From positions 255,501-319,500 of the forward strand of contig BSBK01003563.1 of assembly GCA_027943335.1 (NCBI GenBank): a stretch of 64,000 bases of DNA. Reading direction: 5' to 3'. The DNA is from Chamaecyparis obtusa (taxonomy: Eukaryota > Streptophyta > Pinopsida > Cupressales > Cupressaceae). How positions within the stretch are numbered: the first letter of the stretch is position 1; each line of letters opens with the position of its first letter. The notes under the pieces are model-generated. The model had not been told where the DNA came from, made no database searches, and saw only the letters and a program-made list of their open reading frames with translations. The position numbers were made by a program, and so were the translations under genes. Of the stretch, positions 35,250 to 44,949 are shown piece by piece.

Positions 35250-36835
35250 CACATCATGAGGAAAAATGGTACTCCCTCATGAAAATATTTTTCAAGTTCT
35301 CCAACCTAACCTTGGTTTCCAAGACGACCAAGAGGATATAATTTCATCTCTCAATACATTTGTTTGGAGATACAGGAGGAATGTTGAACATTACTAGAAT
35401 GCTAGCCAGATATTGGAGGAAGAAGAGATAAAGGCTAGATTGTTAGAAAGAGTTTCTCAAAGGAGGAATATCCAAAGATTAGAAAGAATTGAAGCCCAAC
35501 AATAAAATCTTACCTAATATCCTAGATCGCATAGGGTTCCTTAAGAGTACCAGAGAGTAGGGTGGGCACGATTCCACATTTGATAAATTAGCAGAGCTTG
35601 GTTTTCCCATCCTAGAAGTTCCTAAAAAGAAGGGAGAAATGAAAAGTCAGAGTAGGCCTTCTTCCCCTGTTAGGAATCAAAGAAATTCACAAAACACTTG
35701 TCAAGTATTAACACTTCACGGTACCACTACTCCCCCAGTTGTTAATTTTTCACCATATTGTGTTAGGATTGTCATGGCTGCTCCATGGGCTATGGCAGTA
35801 GGACCATTAGCACTAGTGGCTTATCATCCACTTCCCACTAGGTCAAGGAAAAATTTGCCCAAGTTTTCAAGTCACGGGAAAGTCACCACTGATTAACATA
35901 TTAAAGCCTTCTTTGTGGCTATTCATATTTTAGGGTTGGCACATGAAGACATTGCTGTGAGGCTATTCATTGAGACTTTAAAAAAAAGTGTAGTGGATTG
36001 GTTTTATCATCTGGATGATGGTTCCATCACTAATTGGGATATGATGAGAACATCATTTGAGGCACATTTTAAGACAGCAAAAGATGAGCATCTTTTGTTG
36101 ATACAATTAACATCCATCAAGAAACAACCCCAGATGAGCATGAGGGATTTTGTAGCCACTCTCAATAAAATTACCAGTAGAATTCCTATTGCTGATAGAC
36201 CCACTGTTGGTAACCTCAAAACATTTTTCATAAGTGCAATGCCTCCAGATATCAATTATGACTTGAGACGGGAACGCCCCACAGATCTAGTGGATGCACA
36301 AAAGAAGGTTATTGAATGTGAAGATGACTTTATCTTAGTGGGAAAATGGAAAAGAGAATTGCAAACTAAAGGAAATTCTAGTAACAATACGTCATCTGAT
36401 GAGATGATTCAAAAATTGTCCAATGAGTTGGTCACTGTGAAAAAGCAATTACCAAGATTCAATAATTCTTACCAGCGAAATTTTTAGAATATGCCTAGAA
36501 GAAGTATGGACAATAAATTTCCGCAACTCACAGGTCTTCAACCTAGGTTGTAGATTGAAGCTGCACCAAAAAAAGGAAATATGTGCGTATTTCATTTGAC
36601 TATGGATCACAGTAATGAGAATTGCCTGAAAACTGCCCATATGATGCAGTTATTAACCACCAACGAACTTAATATAGCAGCTCCTATTGCAGAAGTAGAC
36701 ACATACTCAAATGGTGACTCTAGAAATGTATTTGTGGAGTATGAATCTGATCCTGAATCTAAAGGTGAATGCAATGCTACTATTGATGGAAACTCATATA
36801 CGGTGCTCACTTGGAATCAGAAGTTGAAGAACTAG
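35250..36835 (+). pseudogene. Family T gag
   Basis: From 35639 a single frame is followed through TTTTPP-type and Pro-rich sequence into the gag core: FFVAIHILGLAHEDIAVRLFIETL, KKSVVDWFYHLDDGSITNWDMMRTSFEAHF and RDFVATLNKITSRIP. A Lys-rich tail with CVFHLTMDHSNENC, a Cys-His remnant, comes next. Stops lie at 35894-35896, 36485-36487, near 36551 and at 36833-36835. Before 35639 the frame is broken by at least one shift. Core residues W-x-x-x-L and W-D-x-x-x-x-x-F match Retrotrans_gag. Confidence 0.82.
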
Positions 36836-37560
36836 TCTTCTAGTCATCCTCATAAAAGTGATCCTAATCCAATGATAATCAGTGCTCACACTGATCAGAA
36901 AGTGTCAAGTTCTCAGACAGGTAAGGATAAATTACCTTTTGATATTGTTCAATTTTGTGAAGAATAAAAAATTCAGATTTCAGCTCTGGATTATTTAAAA
37001 TCGCATCCTTCAGAATTAAAAAGATTAGTGGATCAATGTAAAGGAAATGTTTTAGAATTAAATAATAATGCAACTGTGGAAGAAGGGGATGAAACATTGA
37101 TAGCTAATTTGTTTCATCAAGAAGAATCCATTGTGTTAGCAACCTCTCCTGGACAAAAACCTCCCCCCTTCTATATTTCATTGTATGTTAATGGATGCAA
37201 GTTGAGCAATTGTATAATAGACTTAGGCACGTCAGATAATGTCATGCCTTATTCCATAGCCAAAGCCTTAAGTCTTAATCTTACTAAGGTGTATGGGAAA
37301 TGCTATTCAATGGATGCCAAAAAAGTTTTCTTGGTTGGCCAAATCAAAGATGCACAGGTAGCTTTGGCTTCTCATCCTGAAAAGAAACTCTTGTTGACTA
37401 TCCTAGTGGCTGACATTCCGGCAAGCTATGGGCTCCTCTTAAGTAGAAGTTTCTACAGAGACTTAGGAGGAGAAATAAAGTTAGATTGGTCTTAGGCTAT
37501 CATACCAATAGGGAATAAGAAAGTCAAATTAGAGCCTGAGGAAAAAGAAAAGTTCACTGT
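36836..37560 (+). pseudogene. Family T aspartic protease
   Basis: Same frame as gag. The active loop reads CIIDLGTSDNVMP, where Leu replaces the usual Ser/Thr of D-S/T-G. The downstream flap region is present, and LLLSRSFYRDLGGEIKLDWS resembles the conserved C-terminal end of Tat-type proteases. A stop at 37493-37495 separates it from RNase H. Catalytic Asp is retained. Confidence 0.82.
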
Positions 37561-38400
37561 CTTAAAATCAGATGATCCTAAAGCCCAAATACTCTATCAA
37601 GAACCAGATTTTGGCAATTATATGTTGTTTACTGAAGAATCCCTCAATGAGAATAAGAAGGAAGATTCAAATGAAAAGAACTCGTGTGAAGAAAAGGACC
37701 TAGCAGCCTTATGGATTCTTGAATTTGATGGAAGTTGTTCATCATCAAGATCTGGTACAGGTGTAGTGTTGATCCCTCCTCAGGGAGAACCTGAACCTAT
37801 GGTGTTCAAATTGGAGTTTGGGAATACCAATAACATCATGGAATATGAGGCCTTGCTACTAGGAATAGCAGCAGCAAAAGAAAAAGGAGTAAAAGTGTTG
37901 AAAGCTTAGGGTGATGCAAAGCTCATTGTGAGACAGGTTAGAGGGCAATACTCCATAAAGAATCATAGATTAAAAAATTACAGAAACAAAGTTTGGGATC
38001 AAATAGAAGGTCTGAATGCCTTTTCTATCGAAGCAATACCAAGAGAAATGAATACCAAAGCTGATTCATTGGTAGTCTCTGCGTCCTTATTGTTACCTCA
38101 CCCAGAATTCAAGGATAAGAAGTATCAAATTGAGATTTTTTATCAAGCTTCTATTCCAGACAATATAGATTCTTGGCTGGTTTTTGAAGATGACAAGAGT
38201 TTGCAGTTGTTTTTAGAAAGTGGCAAAATCATCTCTGGACACCAACCTGATGAAAAAGATGAAGAGAATTCCAGCCATGAATTAAATGAAAAGCGAGTTG
38301 ATGAAATTCAAGTACGAGGTGATATCATCCCTCCCTATTTTGTATCTTTGGAAAAATTATTCAACATGCATGATACCTACATAAAATAGAAAAGGGAAAA
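37561..38400 (+). pseudogene. Family T RNase H located before RT
   Basis: WILEFDGSCSSSRSGTGVVL (Asp), NNIMEYEALLLGIAAAKEKG (Glu), GDAKLIVRQVRGQYS (Asp) and MNTKADSLVVSAS (Asp) make a complete archaeal/plant-type RNase H core. It lies between protease and RT in the same frame as both neighbours' shared polyprotein. One TAG (37907-37909) interrupts it. An acidic, Glu/Asp/Lys-rich linker follows. In Tat elements the extra RNase H normally sits between RT-RNase H and integrase, as in element 2, so this order is unusual. Confidence 0.88.
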
Positions 38401-38517
38401 AAAGGGGCCTAATACTGGTGAGTACGAAGGGGTGAATATTGGTGATACTGACAATCCCAAGATGATCAACATTGGCAAATGTTGTTCACCTGAAGAGAAG
38501 GAAGCTGCAAGGCTACT

Positions 38518-38925
38518 TTTCTAGAGTATCGAGATGTTTTTGCTTGGAATTACGAAGATTTGAAAAGCTATGGAGGTAGAAAAATAAAACACCAGATCCC
38601 TCTAAAGCCTGATGCAGTACCTTTTCGATAGAAATAGAGGAATTATAATCCTAAAGTTGCAGATGCCATATTTCAAGAGGTGGATAAAATTTTGAAGGCC
38701 TGAATTATTTATCCTATCCATCACTCCACATGGATAGCTAATATAGTGCTAGTTCGAAAGAAGAATGGGGAAATCAGGATCTGCGTTGATTTCCATAACC
38801 TGAATTGGGCATCCCTCAAGGATAATTTTGCACTTCCTAATATGGATTATTTGCTACAAACAGTGGTTGGGTCTGAAATGATGTCTATGCTTGATGGATT
38901 CTCAGGTTATAATTAGGCTGAAGTA
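38518..38925 (+). pseudogene. Family T RT N-terminal half
   Basis: After a frameshift near 38522 the RT start reads YRDVFAWNYEDLKSYG, HQIPLKPDAVPFR, EVDKILKA, NIVLVRKKNGEIRICVDF and EMMSMLDGFSGYN. It ends within the GYNQ motif, where the sequence turns into LTR-c at the shared word AGAGGAACT. Stops near 38629, 38635, 38701 and 38914. The palm catalytic YxDD half is absent here; its counterpart is at 11724. Confidence 0.88.
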
Positions 38926-39663
38926 GAGGAACTAGTGGTGGGATTCAACCAAGAGACTGCTGCTATGGTCATGGCTATGGTTGGCTTCTCACAAAATGGA
39001 GAGAAAGGAGGAATTTGATGCAGTAAAATGGCTAGATAGATTTTTAATTTGTTAGTGTTCTAGATTTGGTGATTACCGAAAGGATGATATCTCTTCTTTC
39101 AGCTTGAACTCAAATTTTGCTATATTTCCATAGTTCATGTTCAATCTCAAGTGCTCACAATTTCTACAGGTTTTTGATAGCAGTCCAGATGAGACAGCTT
39201 ATTTCCACATGCTACTAAATAGAGAGAACGTTACAAGATGCTGGAGATAATTGCAGCAGTTAAAGAGTTAACCTGAGAACATGCCAAGTGGCTCATCTAG
39301 CACAATCACGTGAAAATTCCCTGATGTGAAAAATTGGTTCCTATTTTAGTGGTCACCTCTACTCATAGAGAAAAATTATATAAAGACATGAAATCAAAAT
39401 AATTCCTCTTTATGGTAATTTTTTAACTGACAGAGTATCGACTTGTCTCCTATCATTTTGTCTTCTAGAAGTTGGAATGTTTTCAATTCCTATGAGCATT
39501 GTACATTAGGAATCCTATATGTACTATTGAGGAGGTTAATAGAAAGGTCAACAAATTTTTGGTGTGGTATACTTGATGTTGCAGAGTCAATTCAAAAGTA
39601 TTTTATGTCAATTATTTTCTATTCCAGTTAGTTGAAATTGTTAATTAGATGGTTCTTTCTCTT
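38926..39663 (+). repeat. LTR-c: partial family T LTR, interrupted by the chromovirus
   Basis: It matches LTR-b 33966-34695. It starts mid-LTR at the RT junction and stops at TTTCTCTT, where the chromovirus LTR begins; in LTR-b the sequence continues AATCTAAGTTAC. The remainder should lie beyond 64000. Confidence 0.85.
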
Positions 39664-40502
39664 TGATGCAGGAGCATCCCGAGTGTAAGAGCAATCTTGC
39701 ATCACCCAAAAATATTTATGTTTTTGTATTCAATAAGGGTTATCTTGTGTAGAGCTGCTATTTATGGAAACTTGCTATTTTTAGCAAGTTGGTCTTACGA
39801 TCTCAAAATGTTCTGATTTTACATGTGGAGGTTCATCTCAGTCACATTAGCCTGCTAGCAAAGTTTCATGGCTAGATCAGGTCTAGTTTTGAAGATATTG
39901 AAGATTTTTGGTATTAGCAGTAGGGTATAGAAACTTTGAACTCAGTGTTAAAGGCTTTAGAGGCCCCATATGAGGTCAAAAATTTGGGTTATGGGCACTT
40001 GCATGGTTCAAGCCTGTAGAGCACTTCGTGGCATTTTTGAAATGGGGTTATAATAGTCAATCAGGTCAACTGGTGATGACTTATGGTCTTCGAAAGTCGA
40101 GCCACCTGAAATGGTGGAAAATAATTTTCCTTCAAAATTTTTGTTCGAGTTTCAAAAGTTATTTTGAGCCGACTTTGATGTAATAAATTCAAAAATAAGA
40201 TAATTCTAAGTTTGGTCGACCCTTAGGGCTAAATTTCTAGAACCTTCTCGGATGGTGGAAAATGCCTATATAAAGAAGGCCTGTAGTGTTGTCTAGGGAG
40301 TTCTGGGTATTGATTCAAGGCTTTTTCCTATAGAACATTGTAAGGGAATGTCCATGTGGCTTTGCATATTGTAATTCTGAAAGTTTGTAATTCCACATTT
40401 GTAGAGATAATAAGAAGCCAATTTTCTATTCTTGCATATTGTTTTTGTTGTTTCTCTATTTTTGTTATGTGCTTGTGGTATTAAGGGGAGCACCCTTCAT
40501 CA
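39664..40502 (+). repeat. Chromovirus LTR, first copy
   Basis: TGATGCAGGAGCATCC to CCCTTCATCA, 839 bp. A TATATAAA box lies at 40267-40274, about 235 bp before the LTR end. AACTTGCTATTTTTAGCAAGTT-type hairpin (arms AACTTGCTA and AGCAAGTT) near 39769-39790 is decayed in the second copy. Confidence 0.92.
40267..40274 (+). promoter_or_regulatory. TATA box in chromovirus LTR
   Basis: TATATAAA, with the equivalent TATATAGA in the second LTR near 62151. Position within the LTR suits an RNA polymerase II start shortly downstream. Confidence 0.6.
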
Positions 40503-40504
40503 AG

Positions 40505-40516
40505 TGGTATCAGAGC
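40505..40516 (+). promoter_or_regulatory. Primer-binding site, initiator tRNA-Met type
   Basis: TGGTATCAGAGC two bases after the LTR end; the standard complement of the 3' end of initiator methionine tRNA. Confidence 0.9.
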
Positions 40517-40603
40517 TGGAGTTCCTAAGTGTGTAAATAGATCACCGACTATGAGGCAGTTTGCACCAGGACCGTGGTTAGGGTTTTAGCGTGCTTTGCA
40601 AAA

Positions 40604-41640
40604 ATGCCTCCATGAAGGGAACGTTGGGAAAGAGCTGGTGTTGTAACACCTGAGGTTAGAGCGCTCTAGAGACAAGTGTGAGCATTGCAAGAGGAGATTC
40701 ACAGAGGAATGAATCTTAATATCAGAGATGAAAGCAAGGATGAAGTCGAAGAAGAAGATCAAGAAGAAGTTGAGGTTGTGAACCAGGAGGAAGAAAGACT
40801 TTTTCGAGCCATTTCCAAGATTGAAAAAAGACCTAAGATTGAGGTTCGTACATTTTCAAGAAATCTTAACCCAGAAGAATTAATCAACTGGATCAATGAA
40901 TGTGAAGAATATTTTGAGTATGATGATATTGAGGATCCTGATAGGGTCAAATTCGTGAAGGCCAGACTAAAAGGTCATGTGAAGATCTGGTGGCAAGAGA
41001 TTCAATTGGAGTGAAATAAAGAGGAAAAGATAAAATCACAAGATGGGATCGAATGGTGGATAAATTGAAGTGGTAGTTTATTCCTGTTGATTATGAGCTT
41101 GACCTACTGAAGAAGATGCAAAGTTTGAAGCAGGTAGGAAGATCTATTCAGGAGTATACAAAGGAGTTCTATCGAATCCTCATCAGAATAGGCCATGCAA
41201 AAGCTGACAAGGAGAAAGTTTCCCATTACCTTAATGGGTTAAGGCCGAGCATTCAGGAGGAGCTGAATCTGGTTTGAATGAATAGTATTGAGGAGGCATA
41301 CTAGTTTTCCCTAAAAGTAGAGGAAAAGCTGAACAAAAAGTTCAAGAGAAAACAAAATGGAAGGGGTTGCGGTGGACGATCTAGTAGACGGTCATATGGA
41401 GGCTGAAATGAAGATCCAAAAAAGAAGCATGAGGCAAGTAGTAGTCAAAATCAAAGAGGAAATAATTCCAAACATTTTCAAGATCAGAATAATAGAAATC
41501 AGAGAGGAAGAGGAAGAGGACAAGGTTCAAGAAGAGGAGGCTTTCGTGAAACATGTTTTCACTATGGGGAAGAAGGTCATAGGGCATTTGAATATCTTTA
41601 ATGTCAAGGAAGGATAGACAGGAGGAATGAAGGCCAGGCC
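40604..41640 (+). pseudogene. Chromovirus gag, copy 1
   Basis: Start ATG at 40604 (MPP). Then TPEVRAL, a Glu-rich segment, and the gag core KIEVRTFSRNLNPEELINWINECEEYF, DRVKFVKARLKGHVKIWWQEIQ. A frameshift near 41020 and further shifts break the next 400 bp (EYTKEFYRILIRIGHAKADKEKV-like in another frame). The end is a Gly/Arg-rich tail and a zinc knuckle CFHYGEEGHRAFE, in which the second Cys of C-x2-C is Tyr. Confidence 0.85.
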
Positions 41641-42211
41641 AGAGTTGCACATGTAGATGAAGATGTGAGATCATTAAATTCAGAACATGTTGAAAGAGGA
41701 GAAACACTGATTAATAGAAGAGTCCTGCTGAGTGGTGAGAATGAACCTGAACAAAGGAGGAGCCTGTTTCACACTAGATGCAAGTGTGAGGGTAAATACT
41801 GTGATATGATTATCGATAGTGAAAGCACTAACAATTTGGTGCTAGAAGAGATGGTGACAAAGTTGAAGCTCAAGAGATAGAAACACCCACATCCATATCG
41901 GATTGCTTGGGTGTAGGATGACCACAAGGTCATGGTCAGTGAACAGTGCCTAGTAAAGTTCAAGATCGGTGGGTACCAAGATGACGTACTATGTCATATC
42001 ATATCTATGGATGCATATCATATGTTTTTGGGTAGACTATGGTAGTTTGATAGAGGTGTTGTACATAATGGTCATGCAAATACCTATTCCTTGACAAAGG
42101 ATGGAGTGTGACATAAGCTAAAGCCATTGAAGGAGACTGAAGAAAAGGTATGTGATAATGCAAGAATAATATTTTTTAAAGGAAGAAAATTCCTAGATGG
42201 TATGAGGCATG
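41641..42211 (+). pseudogene. Chromovirus protease, copy 1, with following pol start
   Basis: RCKCEGKYCDMIIDSESTNNLV is the retropepsin active loop with Gly changed to Glu (D-S-E in place of D-S-G). HPHPYRIAWV, VSEQCLVKFKIGGYQDDVLCHI, MDAYHMFLGRLW follow. Stops at 41878-41880 and near 41914, 42043 and 42109. The frame continues to GMRH, where element 5 is inserted, and resumes at 58618. Confidence 0.85.
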
Positions 42212-44856
42212 TGTTGGCTCTTTTCCTTGTAGAACCAAACTTGAATCAAATGGTTGGGCTTGAAACACAAGTTAGGCACTCAAGCTTGACAAGAAAAACA
42301 AACCAATTGATGAGGATAGAGAGAAATCCTCCTTCTTCTTTGAGCTCCAAATTCACTCAGGCGGGTATTGCCTTATCTACATATTTAAGACACCTCATGA
42401 CAAACCAAAGGCCTGTAGAGATATTAATGTGGAATAGCAGTCAATCTCCTATAGGTATCCTATACCCCAATGATAGAAAGTCTCATGCAATAGCCCTACT
42501 TGCATGGAATGAGACTGAAAGCTAGAGACCTACACTAACAACATGAAAGGAAAAGGGTGGGACTGAATGGAAATGATTTTAAATGGATAGAAGGGACCCC
42601 TGAGATACCCTAAGTCTCTCATAGACCAGTACCTTATCCAATGGGCCACAGAGTCACATACCCTACTGCAAGAGACAGCTATTAAAGAAGGAAACAATAT
42701 GCTCAATGTGTTGATGCCTTACATCAATCACACACCATGACCAAACCTCAACTTAACACCCACTTGTGCATTCAAGTATGTTATTATCAACTCAAAGGAT
42801 TTTAACCCTCCCCTTAGAAGAGACCTATGAATATACAATACATTAACCAGCATCCACTGGAAGACAAGCATGACCTATCATTGATATTTCAGCTCATACA
42901 TACATGAACACTAACCCTGAACCAGTTAGCTCTGTGAAGACAACTCCACTTGCAAACACTTAGGCAATGCAAATAGAAAAATCAAACACCCTTGATGTAT
43001 GACTAATGGACTCAGAATTCAAATGGAGATAGCTCGGTAACAGTAAGAGTATATTAAATTTTCATACATAAAACAAGTCTATTACAATAGGCATTTTATT
43101 CTCTGAACCAACAATAGAAAGAGGAACACTCTATATGTAGAGAAGAAGGAGAACTCTATAGGAAAAGGATCCTTCAGCATGGAACCAATTCTCCTCAAAA
43201 ATTTGCAGAAGAAGGAACCCTTACAAAATTGAACAACCTGCAATTTATACCATCGGTTACCTTAGAATCCTAAACCAGTAGGATGCAACAAGCTATAGGT
43301 AACCAGGGTTAGGATTTCAACTACCCAACCAATTAGAACCAATCAAGACTTTATTGCAGGGGCAGGAAACCAAGCAGTCCAAAGAGAGAAAATCTCAAAC
43401 AAATCAACAATTACAAGCATCATTGAGATCAGGACAGAAAACCAAGAACTACCATGAAACCAATCAAATCAGCCACCTGCGAACACACCTCGAGCCCTTC
43501 CTTTTTCATTCCTTACAAGGTACAAATCCTTGCAAATGATCATCACACCCTGGACCACACTACAACGGCAAACAAATCATTTCTCACCAAATAGGGTCAC
43601 TTCTGCATTGAAATCCATAAAAATGGTACCCTCTATCGATGGAAACACTAGAAATTTAAATTCAAACTACAATGGTCACCATGCAATTCACGGGCTTGTT
43701 TTTAACTGTTGAAACACCTCAGGTTAACTCTGCAATGGTGATGCCAAATAGTTGTCGCATGATCGCATAGCTCGAAAATAGGCTATGCGAACATGTGACA
43801 ACCCACAGACTTTAACCTTGCCGCAACCGCCATAGTAAAGTCTTAATGCAAAATGTTAGTTGCATGATCGCATAGCCTTGAAAAAGGATATGCAAACATG
43901 TGACTAACTGTTAGCATTCACCGTCAAATGTCAAACATGCTCGAGCACTACAAACATGGGTCCCACCGCAAATCCCTTGCCACCGGGCATACCGGCAACC
44001 AATCAGAACTCAGCACATCACCACCGCGGATGCCACAATACAACCTCTCACCGGGCCCTAGGGACACATGTCAACCGGTCACATGATCGCATAGCTAAAA
44101 AATAGGCTATATGATCATGCGGTAGCCAACCAAAGGCTGCCACATGACCACCTCTGACAGTGAGCCCACCAACTAATTGCCAAGCATTCAGTGACTACAT
44201 GACTAACCATTCGCCAAGTCATGAGATGTCAGTCGCTAACCACTAGGAATGAAAAGATTGCATGATTGAAGAGAAATAGACTGCCTGCCAGGTCGCTAAA
44301 TGCTAGTTGATAACCGCCAAACACTTAGAGATCACGCAACTAACAATCACTGAGTCGCTGAAGGTTTGGCACCTAACTGCCAGAAGCAAGAGATTGCACG
44401 AAAAAATAGTCGCTAGGTCACCAAATAAGAGATGTAACCACTAGAAAATCTGGAGAATCAATGACACAACCGAGCAAGGACTGGGCCCAACCATCCATCG
44501 CACCTGCGTAGTTAAGACCAAGGTCAAAAACACACAAAGTTTTCAACGCCAAAAGATAAGCACACCAAAGTAGGAAGGGACGAGGTTGAAAACAATGGAG
44601 GTTTTCAAACATACCGAAAATATCATGTATTTTCATAAACACTGTGGGTTTTCGACACTGTGTTAGATTTTGAAATTATTTTCCGGCGGACATTAGAATT
44701 TGAATAACGTTCTAGATTTTGCAATTCAGCACTTGCAATTTAGACTGGAGCAAGGTGAAACATTGAAGAATAGAGGGCTAAGGGTACTTCAAGAAAATTT
44801 GCAGAAACATAGGCCATTTCCATAAGATTTTGCAATGACAAGAAAATAGACTAAAA
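42212..44856 (-). repeat. 3' LTR of element 5
   Basis: Plus strand TGTTGGCTC to GACTAAAA (ancestral GACTAACA). Three CATGATCG hairpins at 43754-43799, 43859-43904 and 44077-44123. CGCTAACC/AACCGCC-rich 3' third. Plus frames in it (42127-42525 beyond the boundary, 43354, 44418) recur in the other LTRs and are not genes. Confidence 0.93.
43754..44123. repeat. Three CATGATCG hairpins in element 5 3' LTR
   Basis: Copies at 43754-43799 (GTCGCATGATCGCATAGC ... GCTATGCGAACATGTGAC), 43859-43904 and 44077-44123. Arms reach about 18 bp because the stem continues into CATAGCC/GGCTATG. Confidence 0.88.
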
Positions 44857-44949
44857 GTGGCTCTGGTTGGGTATGCATGGCTCTTGCAGGCATGACAAGG
44901 ATCCAGATCTCTGGGAGAAGTAGACCACCCACTAGAAAAACATAGAGAC
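44857..44949 (-). other. Element 5 3' untranslated segment
   Basis: 93 bp between the 3' LTR and the solo LTR. In element direction it ends CCAACCAGAGCCAC before the LTR, resembling CAGAGCCAAC before LTR-b at 14142. Its 44945-44949 GAGAC is the left TSD of the solo LTR. Confidence 0.6.

Noticed and set aside
41357..41617. Lys/Glu-rich ORF repeated at 63240
   Set aside because: It is an out-of-frame reading of the chromovirus gag Gly/Arg tail; the gag frame gives the zinc knuckle.
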